Shown piece after piece: positions 10,538-23,800 of a stretch of DNA of 64,000 bases. The notes below the pieces were generated by a model that worked only from the letters and a program-made list of their open reading frames with translations, did not search any database and was not told the origin of the DNA. The first letter of the stretch is position 1. The number at the start of each line of letters is the position of its first letter. The translations under genes were made by a program, and so were the position numbers. Source of the DNA: Rhodamnia argentea (taxonomy: Eukaryota; Streptophyta; Magnoliopsida; Myrtales; Myrtaceae); assembly GCF_020921035.1 (NCBI RefSeq), contig NC_063155.1:23739294-23803293 (forward strand), written 5' to 3'.

Positions 10538-12532
10538 ATGGAAGTCCTTTCATTGACCCACGTTCAGACTCTGTTCCACGCCGTCACACCGCAGACGCAG
10601 AGCAATGCCCTTTACACAAATGCACGCAAAGTGCAAAGCAATGCGGCTGTGGCGGTTAAACACGGAGGCACTGTGCTTGCCCACAAGGCGTTCGACGAAA
10701 TGCCCCTTTCAAGTACTTTTGCTTGGAACAACCTCATTCAGACCTCCGTCACCAGTGGAGATATAAGTCACGCGATTCTCGTTTATCAGCAGATGCTGAT
10801 TCGGGGCGTTTGTCCCGACAAGCACACTCTGCCTCGCGTTCTGGCTGCATCTCGTCTCGCAGGTGACTTGTTATTTGGCAAACAGGTTCATGGGCATGCT
10901 TTAAAGCTTGGGTTACAGGGCGACCGCTATGTCGGTACTGCTTTGATTGAAATGTACGGCTGGCTTGATAGCGTAGGTGCTGCGAGATCCTTGTTCGATA
11001 AGTCCACTTGTAAGGACTCGGTTTTGTGGACTGTGCTAGCTAGGTTGTACGTGACAGAAAGCAAACCGCAGTTGGCTCTTGATCTGTTTGGTGAGATGGT
11101 GAACTCCGGGGTCCAAATTGACTCGGTTGCATTAGCAACTGCCATTGGCGCTTGTGGTCGGCTGAAGTCGCTTCACGAAGGAAGAAAACTTCAGGAGATT
11201 GCTAGAAGATGTGGACTGGAATCTGACGTTTTAGTTGGAAACTCACTATTGCAAATGTACATTGATTGTGAGAGCATTATTGATGCTAGGGCAATATTTG
11301 ATCAAATGCCTTCTAAAGATGTTATTTCATGGACAACTATTATCCATGGTTATGTGAAGCAGGGAGGATTTCATGAGAGCCTGAAATTATTCCAGCATAT
11401 GAATAAAGATGGAATAAAACCAGATGCACTTTCGATCTCTACTTTACTGCCAGCTTGTGCAAGGATGACAGCATGTAAGCACGGGAAGGAGATTCACGGG
11501 CACTTGCTCAGAAGTGGTATGAAACTCAATCTTACGATTCAGAATGCTATTATGGACATGTACATGAAAGCCGGATATATCGAATATGCCCTTAAGATTT
11601 TTAAAGGAATTGATCGAAGAGACGTCATTTCATGGACTGTGATGATTTTGGGCTATAGCCTACACGGAGAGGGAAACCTAGCTCTTAGTTTGTTCCATAA
11701 GATGGAGGAAGATGCAGGCGTTCAAATTGACGAATTAGCATATGGTGCAGTCCTCCATGCTTGCGTCACTGCTTGCGCTGTCGAGGAAGGGAAGTTTTAC
11801 TTCAACTGCATTAGGAATCGTAATATCACACACTGCACTTTAATGGTTTCTCTTCTAGCTCGTGCTGGACTGTTTGATGAGGCAAGTGCCTTCATTGAGG
11901 AAAGGCAGATTGAACGGCATGTAGAAGTTTTGAGAGCACTGCTTGACGGGTGCAGGATTCACCGTGAAGTAAGATTAGGCAAACGCATTATTGAGCAGCT
12001 CTGTGAATTGGAACCTCTAAATGCTGATAACTACGTGCTGCAGTCAAACTGGTTTGCGCACCACAAAAAATGGGATATGGTCGATAAGTGTAGAGGAATG
12101 ATGAACGACATGGGTTTGAGACCTCAAAAGGCTTATAGTTGGATAGAGCATCGAAACAAAGTCCACACGTTCGGAACTGGGGATGTCTCTCACCCAAGGT
12201 CTGAGAAAATATACTGGCAAGTAGGGCAACTGATGGAGAAGATGCAAGACAAAGGGCCAATGCGTGATTCAGATTTCAGCCTCCATGACGTGGATGAAGA
12301 GCGAGAGTGCAGTCCCATGGCACATAGTGAAATGCTGGCCGTCTCATTTGGTCTGATTAGCAAGCAAGCCGGTACGACTATTCGCGTGACAAAGAACCAC
12401 CGAGTTTGTGACGGATGCCATGATGCTTTGAAAGCAATCTCCAAATTGGAACAGCGAGAAGTCATAGTGAAAGATCTGCATCGGTTTTACCATTTTAGGG
12501 ATGGGCTGTGCTCTTGTTGTGATCTCCAATAG
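10538..12532 (+). CDS. DYW-class pentatricopeptide repeat protein
   Basis: Intronless, 664 residues, like most plant PLS-class PPR genes. Tandem PPR motifs fill about residues 55-450 (NNLIQTSVTSGDISHAILVY, KDVISWTTIIHGYVKQGGFH, RDVISWTVMILGYSLHGEGN). An E/E+ region follows (RALLDGCRIHREVRLGKRII, ADNYVLQSNWFAHHKKWDMV) and then a DYW deaminase-like domain. In that domain HSE (596-598) and CDGCH (624-628) preserve the zinc ligands and catalytic Glu of the family, and RFYHFRDGLCSCCD keeps the C-terminal zinc site. The last residues are DLQ instead of the canonical DYW. Family members bind organelle RNA base by base and direct C-to-U editing; the target here cannot be read from the sequence. Plastid or mitochondrial targeting is expected but not evident. 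I cannot name an ortholog. Confidence 0.92.
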   Translation: MEVLSLTHVQTLFHAVTPQTQSNALYTNARKVQSNAAVAVKHGGTVLAHKAFDEMPLSSTFAWNNLIQTSVTSGDISHAILVYQQMLIRGVCPDKHTLPRVLAASRLAGDLLFGKQVHGHALKLGLQGDRYVGTALIEMYGWLDSVGAARSLFDKSTCKDSVLWTVLARLYVTESKPQLALDLFGEMVNSGVQIDSVALATAIGACGRLKSLHEGRKLQEIARRCGLESDVLVGNSLLQMYIDCESIIDARAIFDQMPSKDVISWTTIIHGYVKQGGFHESLKLFQHMNKDGIKPDALSISTLLPACARMTACKHGKEIHGHLLRSGMKLNLTIQNAIMDMYMKAGYIEYALKIFKGIDRRDVISWTVMILGYSLHGEGNLALSLFHKMEEDAGVQIDELAYGAVLHACVTACAVEEGKFYFNCIRNRNITHCTLMVSLLARAGLFDEASAFIEERQIERHVEVLRALLDGCRIHREVRLGKRIIEQLCELEPLNADNYVLQSNWFAHHKKWDMVDKCRGMMNDMGLRPQKAYSWIEHRNKVHTFGTGDVSHPRSEKIYWQVGQLMEKMQDKGPMRDSDFSLHDVDEERECSPMAHSEMLAVSFGLISKQAGTTIRVTKNHRVCDGCHDALKAISKLEQREVIVKDLHRFYHFRDGLCSCCDLQ

Positions 12533-14004
12533 AAAGATTTTGCATTCGCAAAGGTGCTGGCGAGAAGAGGAGTAGTTTGCAAACAACGAGAGTTCCACTT
12601 CCCAGATCCAGACGGGCAAAGACATGCATCATCATTGGGGAAATGCTTCGTAGTCCAGAATGTGAAGCCGCTTCTTGCCAACTTTGTAAAAGAGAGAGAA
12701 ACCCTTGAAATTGGAACCTTTCTTCTGTCATGTTTTCGAGGCCGCAAGTTGAGATGAACTAAAAGTGTGACATCTTCATCGCACCGTTTCAGCTTCTCTG
12801 TCATTAGATTTTCCAAGGCATGCTTGTTACAAGACGAGGACAGTTGAATAAATGACGCTCTTGTAAGGGTCAGTGTTATCTCGGCCAGGAGTTGTAGTCT
12901 AATGCATTCCATGAAGATGTTTGAGTGATACCTTATCTACTTTGTCATCGGAGCTGGTTGCAATATCATCAACGAGCTTTATTAGGCATGCCATGGATTA
13001 TAGCTCAGTTGATATCTCCTTTTAGGGAGGCAGAGTGAGCACGACGTTTGCTGTGCGGAAGCAGGGAAAGTTGATTGTCCGTAAAAGAAAAGTCAAAGCA
13101 GGGTGTGGGGTGTTTTCATTCGGAGATCATCTAGTAGTACTCATATGAGATGATCTAAACCGAGACACGACCGCTGAACTGTGATGTGATTCTTGATGCA
13201 GTTTCTGGAAACGGTAATGAGCAGCCGTATGAAGGAGTTCCGACCAGCCGGAGGAACAACAGAATGCCACCACCACGAAATTAGGACACGAAGGACGGCA
13301 GATACTGTCTCAAACCCAAACCCAACGAGTTGCACTTAAAACGTGAATTCGAGACCGTCTGATTTCTCACATTCATGAGAACCTAAACAAGTTCGATTCG
13401 GCTTTTGCTGGCATGCTCTTTCATAAATAATTGCAAGATTATCTACGACAATTGTATCTAAACATCAGTAAAATAGGACGTTGCTTACCTTGATTGAGGT
13501 CTAAAATCGGATGAGGTAGCTAAACTCACCAAGCAACCCATGTCAGCACCACATAAAAGAGAGTGGAGCGCAAGTGAAAATTTTCCATCATCACACCCAA
13601 ATTGCTGTCCAAAAAGGAAGAAGTTCCCTTCGGAGGGACCTGAAATCCAGAGATGCAAGCCACTGTCCTGTGGTGGAGAAAATTAGCAATTGAACCAGTT
13701 CTGACCTTCATCCAAGATCATGAATCCTGCCCATCCCGTGAAAAACACGAGTACGAGAAATTGGGAGGCCACAAGGAAAAGTACAACCACATGAAGGACA
13801 ATTAGATCAGAAATAATACACTTTCAATGTTTTCCGTCAAAATTTTACCAAACTCCTAAATAACTATAACCACCAAAGAGGCCTGAAAAAAAAAAACTCC
13901 ATAAGCAATCCCAGAAAACCTAGAGACCTGAAAAATCAGTGACAACCGGTGGGAAGCTCTCAAAGAAAGCAGAGAACAGACATCGAACTATTCCCATGCT
14001 GACT
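12533..14004. other. spacer between convergent PPR and calnexin genes
   Basis: Holds the 3' ends of the two converging genes. No repeat with clear ends, RNA gene or additional coding region is recognised. Antisense frames over the PPR 3' end show no family similarity. Confidence 0.4.
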
Positions 14005-16994
14005 CTATGTTTCCCTTCTGTTAGACCTCTTACGAGGCGCTGCAGCAGCGGCAGCATCTTCCTTCTCATCCTCGTCTTCCTTGTCCCCTTGGCTACCTTG
14101 GTTGTTGGAAGTCTCAGCAGCCGCTTCATTCCGTGTCTCTGCTACATTGGCCTTCAAAATTCACAGGCAAGGAACGAGATCAAAGACCATTCAATCATGC
14201 AGCATAAATTGGTCCAGGAGAAGTCTGTAATAGTTTGTTAGAAATAGTACATAACAAGTACTGAGCACATACCGCAGGTTTCTTGCCGCCAAAGAGGAGT
14301 TTCAAGAAAACCGTCAGGATGATAACCGCAATAGACCCCAGTACACCCATTGCTATATTTGGCTGTTCCTCAGCTTTCTCGATGAGTTCCTGCAGATACA
14401 AGATTCAGTCATCGAAACTAATGGAAATGAGCAAAATACAAAGTTAATCTACATAAGATGACCATAAAGGTATTGTCCAAGCATGCTTACACACCAAGAT
14501 CTTAGGCTTGTATGGCTCCAATAAAGGAACATCTGCTACCTTGTAGAGGACATCAAATACCTTTTTCTGGAAGCATCATTTGAGAAGCAAATCAGACATT
14601 TCGCCCCAAATCAGTAAAACCAAAATTCAGACACTGAAGGGAGTAAGGAACCTACATGTATGGCTGAGAGTCCATCGGAACCAGTGGCTTTATCCTCTTC
14701 CTTTTGTTTCTCCTTTTCCACTTCAAACTTGGGTTTCCATGCTGTTAGCCTGTATGACTCTGCCGACTTCTCATCACTTGCGATCAAGATACTGTCGAAC
14801 AAGATTCCATCTTGCATTGTCCAAATCTCAATACCAATTGCAGCTATTGGCTCAAAATTAGGTCTTTCAAGCTCGAAGTAGTCAGGATTCGGGATCTCTT
14901 GAGGTTTCCAGATGCCCTTATAGTTCGGGTTATCAATTAGAGGAGTATGCCACTTCCCTTTATATGCAGGGTTCCTCTTCATTGGCCTCTTCCACTCACC
15001 GCATCCAGGTGCTGTTGCACACTTGGGGTTGTCAACCTTGGGAGGCTCAAATTCACCATCTTCCTCGTCATCCCAATCCTCAGGCTTTGTTGCTTCAGGA
15101 TCATCAATCTCCTCAGGCTCATCATCCAACCAACCTTCGGGTTTCACTGCATCTTCATCAACAATTTCCATCGGGGCATCCTCATCCCAATCATCTGGCT
15201 TCACAGCATCGGGATCTGGGATCTTCGCTCGCTCATCCCAATCCTCTGGCTTCTTATCTTCTGGGTCGGGAATTGTCTTGGGTGGGATGAGCGGCGGCTC
15301 GAAGTCTTCAGCCGAGAGGAAATTAGCCTTCTTCTTCTCCTCACCATCTATCAATATCCTCAGTTCATTATCAGGCTTCAATACAGCAGTGTAGACATGA
15401 GAGAGTTTGTCGTAGGGCACAGATGGAGGGTACTTGAGATGGTGTTCGACGTACTCCCCAGTTTTGGGGTTTTTGTGCTTGAAAATGAAATGCACCTTGT
15501 TGGTAGCGCCACATTTGTCCGGCCCAAACATTATAGTGTATGGAGACTCATTATCAAATTCCTTGACTTTCCATCCAGCATCCTGTGGACGCAGATACTT
15601 CAAGTACGCACCACCACATTCAAGCCCACTCTGGAGTCGGACTTCATACTGTAGAACTACAGTTCCATCCTTAAGACTCACAACATCGTCAAGCTCATTC
15701 ACAATCGCGTACTTCTTTGCCTTCTCACTGACAAGAAGACCATAATCATCATGTCCCTCACTTTTGGAGTGCTTCCACACACCTAATACAAGAGTACACA
15801 GAGACACTAAGTTTGAAGCCATGTAAAAGCTATCCAACGTGCTTCATATAAGTAGAAAAAATTGCACCTACAAGGCTTCTACAGACACATAAAATTCTCA
15901 AGAGCACAGTGTATTCTGCAATGTCCAAATGACCATGTAAGTGTCCATGGCTTTCGTATGTGCTTCAAACACATCAGCTCATTCAACCATAACAATCACA
16001 AAAGCCAAATTCCAAAACGATATTTTCACAGATTGTTCAAGACCGCATGAGGAAAACCCCTGCATACTCAAAACTTGTTAAGTCTCATGCCGCATAGAAA
16101 TAGATCCTTGACCAGAAAACCGCAGTGCTTGTGATCTGTCAAATAATACCTTCACCAAAAAGACTACGAATATAAACAGACACTATGCGTCATCATGGTC
16201 CATGCCACCCTAGACTCTTCTTGATACCATCATTGATTGTTAATTGTGACAATTGCTTGAAAATATTGAACTAGTTATGAACAGCCATGTGCCACGCTAA
16301 AAAGAGCTTCTTTGTTCATGCCAAAATCTTACCTTACTCTTTCCAAAATCTTACATCACTTCATGTACACACAATCCATGATTTAGATCGATCATTTAAT
16401 GAGAAATCAGGCTAAAGCAAAGTTTTGGGCAATCCTACTATATATGCTAGTTAATCAGAAGCCACATATTCCTACCAATAGACCCATGCAACAAAGGCCC
16501 AAGAGCCACAGTTCCATCTATAAAGAGCGAAAGCACAAATGAGTAAGGCATTCTCTTAGAACATCAGAAAAGCATATACAGAGGAAAATACAGGACATAT
16601 TGCTGGAGCATTTCCAATCAAGGACGTCACTATCATGGGAGCATGACCACGTTCCAGCTCGAAAAGGAGGAAAGCAAATCTAAATGAACTGACAAGCGCA
16701 GCAGCGCAAGGTCGAGCACTAAACGGAATCGGTACCTTGGTAATCTCCCTTCTCTGACACGACCCATCGTCCCTCAAAAGCCTCGTCGAAGGATTCGTAA
16801 AAGATCTACAAATCACCAAAAGACAAATCAAATCCCGTCGCAATAGACGCACGTCCACACGTCAAACGAAACAAAATGAACCGTCGAGCACGTCCACCCG
16901 AAGAACGCACCACATCAGAAGCGCAGATCTGGAAGCTGATCAGCAACACCGTCAACGCCTGAGCCAGCAGACGATTCCGCCTCTCCTCCATCAT
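14005..16994 (-). CDS. calnexin, copy 1
   Basis: ER membrane lectin chaperone that binds monoglucosylated N-glycans on folding glycoproteins. Six coding exons on the minus strand: 16994-16911, 16805-16736, 15782-14656, 14566-14495, 14389-14273 and 14151-14005. All join in phase to give 538 residues (about 530 is usual in plants). Visible parts are a signal peptide (LLAQALTVLLISFQICAS), the lectin start ([17 protein letters not shown]), [15 protein letters not shown], a P-domain at about 220-356 with motif-1 repeats ([15 protein letters not shown] and kin) and motif-2 repeats ([20 protein letters not shown]), a transmembrane helix at about 462-483 (IAMGVLGSIAVIILTVFL), and an acidic cytosolic tail ending RKRSNRRET. 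A second ATG directly follows the first. It is nearly identical in plan to the copy at 18680-25129. Confidence 0.95.
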
Positions 16995-18679
16995 CACTGC
17001 ACCTCGCAACACAGCCCAAAAACAAAACGAAGTCAACGTCCCACCAACAAAACGAACGAAAGAACGAAGGAAATCTTCCCAACCAAATGAAAAACCCTAA
17101 AGAACATCGACCTCGGTAAGAATCTATCGACTGGGAAGCGAAAGTACTAAGCTCGATTCGGAGCAATGGAGGGACGGTTTCTCACCGTGATGAGTGATGG
17201 ACACTCGGAGCCGGAGTATGCGATCGGATCGAAACCTGAGAGAGAGGCTTTGGTTTGATGAGAATCGCTCTGGTGGAGGAGGCGACGATGTGTATTCTTA
17301 AGTACGAGTAAAACGTTGGATCCGCAATGGTGCCACATCACTGGGGCCAATCGGGAGAGGACAGCTGGGCTTCCCTGGGCCCCGCCTGGTGTTTGGAAAA
17401 TCTGAGTCAGCTAGACCAACGGCTGAGATTGAAAGTTGCCGGCGAGGACGATGCAGGAAGTGCGTCCCTCGGTTTCGTTGGCTGCTCACCCGTCTCTATT
17501 AACAATATGTACGGGAACGGAAATTACACGGTTGGGGGAGAAGAAGACAAGCACATTATCAATTTTCCTTAAAAATACGTCCGAAAAGTTCGGCATTTCT
17601 ATTATGGAACCGTAAAATGAGGTAATCATCGCTTTATATAGATTGCATTATAAATAGGCCATCAAACGGTGTATTAAGTAGGATCATAAATACGGCTCAA
17701 TTTAGATTGACTCATTTAATCTATTTTGATTCAATTATTTACAATATAAATTTTTCGATCCATACCCGACCCATCTCGAAATTCATGTTTAGCTTTTTTC
17801 TCCATCGTATTGTTACAATTTTAGTAACAAAAAAATATAGATAAATATTTAAGACTCATAAAATGAAATTATTACAGTAAATTAGCATTGTGTGGTTCGA
17901 CTTGGTAATTATAGGCAAAACCATTTACTCTTGATAGACGACTAGAAGCCGTGTGTAAAGGGGACAATGACAAATTCCGCGTGGGTTAAGTACTAATTCA
18001 TTTGCAATTTTTTTTTAAAATGAAAATCAGTTTGAAATAAATGTGTTCTTCAATATCATTTTGAAATTATTTATGGTATCAACCCAAAAATGTAGCCATT
18101 GACCAAATTTTGAATATTAAAAATAAAGCAGTCAACCTTTTCCGAGTTTAACATTGTCCCGTTTGCATTTCTTAAAATTTTTATTGAACATCGCCATTTA
18201 TACATTCAACTTTTTGTTATTTTTATTCAACGTAAAAGATAATTCATATTGAAAAATACGTGGTTGAACGAATCAAATTGTCCGTTTGACCCGCCAGTCG
18301 GTTTATTCATCTCTCCCATGCAGATGGTCAACTAGACCACGCCACTTCTGGAACACCCCTACGAAGAATTAAAGGAGCAGTGGGTGCATGAAGACATGAT
18401 TTACAGAGCATGACCACGTCAGAAATGCCACAACTCCAACGCTCTTTCCTTTCGACAACTTTCTTTGTCCATAGGAACTAAACATCTGCAACAAAATCCC
18501 AACAACACAACATTTCGAGACGTAATTCAGGCGAACCTAGGGTTCTACATATATCTAATTCAGTTTCCACCCCCACGACAGAGTCGAAAAATCATCTAAC
18601 CACAAATACCCTGCGACATACACTATTTCTACTCGAAATAAGAAGTAATGACTCAGAAAGCCATTCACACGTGCCTCGC
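16995..18679. other. spacer and promoter region between the two calnexin genes
   Basis: The first 300 bases hold the copy-1 leader; a possible leader-intron donor (CACG|GTGAGA) lies near 17187. CCAAT and CCACATCA words stand near 17334-17355. A CCACGTCA word, the plant UPR-type core in reverse, lies at about 18412-18419, closer to the end of copy 2 than to the copy-1 start. About 17580-18300 is AT-rich with no gene. Confidence 0.4.
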
Positions 18680-20858
18680 TTAAGTTTCCCTTCTGGTAGA
18701 TCTCCTGCGAGGAGCAGCAGCTGCCTCTTCCTTCTCGTCCTCGTCTGCCTCGTCTTCACCGCCACCTTGACCGTCGGAAGTCTCGGGAGCTGTTTCACTC
18801 CGTGCCTCCGGCACATCGACCTTCAAATGGCAGCAAAAGAATTGCTTCAACTGTTCCAACAGATCTCAGGCTAAAATTAGCAAAATGGGGATAGGTCATG
18901 CACATACCGCTGGTTTTTTCCCACCAAAAAGGATCTTGAAGAAAAACGACAAAATGATTACCACAATGGAGACCAGTACACCAACCGTTATATTCGGCTG
19001 TTTCTCTGCCTTCTCAAGAAGATCCTGCAAGGACAAAAAATTAGTTTTAAGTGAATAAAGACCAAATTAAGCTGTTGAAAATTGCATATTAAGCTTACTG
19101 AGAGAATTGGGAGGATAACCATACCAAGATCTTAGGTTTATATGGATCCAGTAAAGGTACATCAGCTATCTTGTAGAGGACGTCAAAAACTTTCTTCTGG
19201 AAGTGTCACCCGAGGAACTCCTTTTCAGAATAATACTGAAAATAATAGTAAAACAAAAAACTTCAAAAGCTAAAAGGGATCAACACTTACATGGATGGCC
19301 GAGAGATCATGGGAATCAGTGTCTTTATCCTCCTCCTTTTGCTTCTCCTTTTCAACTTCAAACTTGGGTTTCCATGCTGTTTCCCTGTATGTCTCTGCTA
19401 CCTTCTCATCACTTGCAATTAGTATATTGTCAAACAAAATTCCATCTTGCATTGTCCAAATCTCAATGCCAATGGCAGCAATAGGATCAAACTCGGGTCT
19501 CTCAAGCTCAAAGTAATCGGGATTTGGGATCTCTTGAGGTTTCCAGATGCCCTTGTAGTTCGGGTTATCAATGAGGGGAGCATGCCACTTCCCTTTATAT
19601 GCGGGGTTCCTTTTCATTGGCCTCTTCCACTCACCGCAACCAGGTGCTGTCTCACACTTGGGGTTGTCAATTTTGGGAGCCTCCCACTCCCCATCTTCCT
19701 CATCGTCCCAATCCTCAGGCTTCGTAGCTTCAGGGTCATCAATCTCCTCGGGTTCGTCATCCAACCAACCTTCGGGCTTCACTGCATCTTCATCTACAAT
19801 TTCCATCGGGGCATCCTCATCCCAATCATCTGGCTTCACTGCATCGGGATCTGGGATCTTCGCTCGCTCATCCCAATCCTCTGGCTTCTTATCGTTAGGG
19901 TCAGGAACTGTCTTAGGTGGGATGAGTGGCAGCTCAAAGTCTTCAGCCGAGAGGAAATTTGCCTTCTTCTTCTCCTCACCGTCTATTAATATCCTCAGCT
20001 CATTATCAGGCTTCAATACAGCAGTGTAGACATGAGAGAGTTTGTCGTAGGGCACAGATGCAGGGTTCTTGAGATGGTGTTCCACGTACTCTCCAGTTTT
20101 GGGGTTTTTGTGCTTGAAAATGAAATGCACCTTGTTGGTTGAACCGCATTTGTCTGGTCCAAACATGATAGTATATGGAGACGTGTTATCAAATTCCTTG
20201 ATTTTCCATCCAGCATCCTGAGGTCGAAGATACTTCAAGTATGCACCACCACACTCGAGCCCATCCTGGAGTCGAACTTCATATTGCAGGACAACCGTGC
20301 CATCCTTAAGACTCACAATCTCATCAAGTTCGTGCACAATTGCATACTTCCTCGCTTTCTCACTGACAAGAAGACCATAATCATCGTGTCCCCCACTTTT
20401 GGAGTGCTTCCATACACCTGAATCCAAATACCAGATAGATATTAACCGCAGAATTGACAAAGAAAACTATTTGGTACGGTGCATAACACATTCAAAAGTT
20501 AAAGCATGAAGCATTATGCAGATAATTCTGTGTTATGGAACCACAGAATTCACCATGGCAAATACAAATGGGAATCCTAGATGAACAAGTAACGATCTTC
20601 CCATTCATGTGCGCTTCATCCTTGCAAGCAAAGGGTATCTCCAAACAGAACAACAGTGTAACAAGTCCTTACACCATGACAATCGTAACAGTAACAGATG
20701 GCCTAAACTAACCAGCCCGGCCAATTGACAGCACACACCTCAACTAGAGAAGTAAATGCAGGAAATAATAGACATAGCAGCCAGATAGCGGGTTGAATAT
20801 TCGACGAGCAGGACATTTCTGGCTATCCATGCTCCAAATGTATTGGCAGTTGGATGTG

Positions 20859-20889
<31 letters not shown>

Positions 20890-23800
20890 CGCAAGACAAT
20901 TGCCTAATCAATGCAGTAAAAGTGAAGGACAATAATCAGCAACCTTGCTAGTGAAAAATTATACTATGAAGCAGAAAGGCATATGCGTCAAATAATAATT
21001 TTTTGAGAAACCATTGAAATATATAATCACAGCCACAAAGAAATCATTAGAGGAAAGGCTTCATTGCTCTGTTTGAGAACAGCATAAACTTTGTAAAATA
21101 ATCATCCTCTCTCTAGCATGCAAAAGAGACCCTCTTACCTCCATAGATGATATTTTAAGCATTTCACCATGTTACCATCACTCGACCCAATAGGGACCCA
21201 AATCTTCTTGTTTACATTTAAATCGAGTTGAGAGCAGGAAACATCTCAAACGGTTTTTTTTTTTTTTTTTGGGTCCAATCTCAAACGGTACTTAATCAGT
21301 AATAAATTGGTAAAAAACTCAAATTGATCAAACCTCCATACAACATGAAAGTTAAAGAGAATTTCCTAGCTAAAGCCCACTTGTTTGTGTTGGAGAAAAT
21401 CTCTCTACAGCAAAGCAATTAAATCTAGCTCTCAGATGAGCTAGGACACGAGTCAAGGCTATCAATGCAATTTCATAATGAGTTGGTGCATAAGAAAAGG
21501 ATGCAACTTCTTAACCGCAGCAGTTTCTACTACTGCTTGTTTTTTCAAAATATGGAACCATATGAATAATGGAGAAACTCCGTAGAAATATTCATTCATA
21601 TGAATCACTCAACGGGAAATGTAGAAAAATTCATTCATATGAATCACTCAACGGGGAAATGTCATTCACGACAGCTATTTGAAATCTTAGTTAAAGACTG
21701 GATTTGTTATCTCATGTTTGCTTTTCGTGAAAAAATACCCTGCAGCGGTTTGAGCAGCAAATGGTGTCCCCAAATTGCTCTCAAACAAATCAAGACCACT
21801 CAAGCAATTCTTGTACTCTTGGCAAGTGCATCAAGAGTTTACAAAGTTGACAAACTCATTCTTTCTTTGTATAGAGCGTTTTATCTTTCCATGTATAAAG
21901 GTTGTAGCTTAGGAAAGTTATTCCATTGCATTTATTCTAGATAATGTCTTTCTATAAACCGTTAACTACCTTGTATTTTAAATACATGTAAGAAATAACG
22001 ATAAAGTGTATCTTGTCCAATTCTGCATGATATCAGAGCCTACCGTTCACAAGCCTATTGTTCAATTTTCCTTCTCAATGGCAGAAGAGTCCTCAAACAC
22101 CAGAACTCCTACGATAGTCACTTGCCAGCCCTCTTCAAATAACGCCGACATGCTTGTGTCGATCAATGCAGCAGTGCAACTACCCCTCAAGTTAACATCG
22201 ATGAAATATCTCTCCTGGTTGGCTCAGTTTAAGTCTCTGCTCCTGGGCTAAGATTTAATGGGGTATGTAGATGGAACCATATTGTGTTCGTCTCACAGCA
22301 TTACTATTTATGGCAGAACAACTACCAACCTCTCTTATTCTCATTGGGTACGCCAAGATCAACTATTGCTTTCATGCAATCATAGCTTCCACTTCGGACA
22401 CAATTGTGCCTCTCATTGCTTCTGCTAAAATAGCACACGAGGCTTGGAAAAAACTTTTGCATCTCTTTGACAACAAGACACGTTCGCGCATCATGAGTCA
22501 AGAAGTTTTTTTAACCATCACAAAACGTGACAATCACTAGCCGGATATTTACAAGTCATCAAAGGAATTGCTAACGAACTTGCAATCATCAATTCTCTCA
22601 TTAGTGATGATGATTTTTGTTTATTTCAATGAAGTACCCAATTTACCTTCTAATTTACTCACTTTTCGGAATAATTGTCAAAATTTTCCCCTCATTGAAA
22701 AGCCTTAACTATATAACCACAGTGATCATCTCTGTGTCATGACAATCCATTATAAAACGCAATCTAAAAATGAAGAGTGAACCTTTTTTGGAGATTTATA
22801 GACGTTGTCTTAAACCAAACGAAAGCACAAAGAGGACTTAGCATATCAAACAATACTACAAGACCGAGAGATCAAGCAAAATAAGGTGGCTCCAATCCGA
22901 ATCTTGCTCAAGAAATCAAGCAACTCTCCGTTCTCTAAAAGTGGCACAGACGTTTCGAATTGGAATATTTTGCGGTATCAATCCGTTTCAATTTAAGAAG
23001 ATTGCAAACTGCACAAATAATTTCTTCCTTTTTTTACCAAGAAACAAAGCAGATTAAGAGTAAATACCATAATCGACATAGACACTTCGGGTCTTTATTT
23101 GAAACAAAGTTTAAATCCAAGCCGTCTTTTGAGAAAATGGCCCTACTTCAGGCTTTTATTTGGAATTCTCGCAGTTTATATATACATCAGCAATAGTTTA
23201 TCATCTTTCAAGAAAGTATGAATGATTCCAGGCAAGGTATAATACATGTTCTAAACAGGCTAGGCTTTGAATTCAAAGAAATTTTGGTCACCATCAGAGC
23301 ACAAAGAATCACCCATATCCTTCGAGGAACTCCACGATAAACTTGTCGACTTCGAGCAATATCTAAAAAGGCGAGAGAGTCAGGGTGAATCAACTCTTGA
23401 CACTACAAATCTTGCAAAGAAAGTTTCTCACAGAAACACCAACCAGCGTCCCATTTCCAATTAAGGCTCGAATTCCTTCCGGTCTCGACAATCTTATTAG
23501 TGAAGGAGCAACAATTATGATCGTAACTAGCCCATTCAAAAAGCACGAGTTTGGTGTCAACTATGTGAACCGGTAGGCCACTCAGCCAAGCAATGCTATT
23601 AGGCCCAACAATATTTCTCCTCTTCTCATACTGCAAACAGCATAGTATTATCTAGCCAAGCCTAGCAAGAGTGGCTCATGGACTTTGAAGCGTCTCATCA
23701 TGTCACTTCCACATCTAGAAAATCTCTATCAACATTCTAATTATGAATGCATGGACGAAATCGTTATTGGTGATGGCTGAGGTTTGCAAACACACACACG

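Noticed and set aside
12487-12912. 141-codon minus-strand frame at the PPR 3' end
   Set aside because: Overlaps the end of the PPR gene antisense and has no recognisable motif.
14947-15654. 235-codon and related plus-strand frames over the calnexin P-domain (also 19447-20029)
   Set aside because: They recur in both calnexin copies because they are antisense to the repetitive KPEDWD-type coding repeats, not because they are genes.
17330-17356. ER-stress (ERSE-like) element upstream of calnexin copy 1
   Set aside because: CCAAT and CCACA are present with 9-base spacing but in the wrong order and with an imperfect half-site, so I do not call it.
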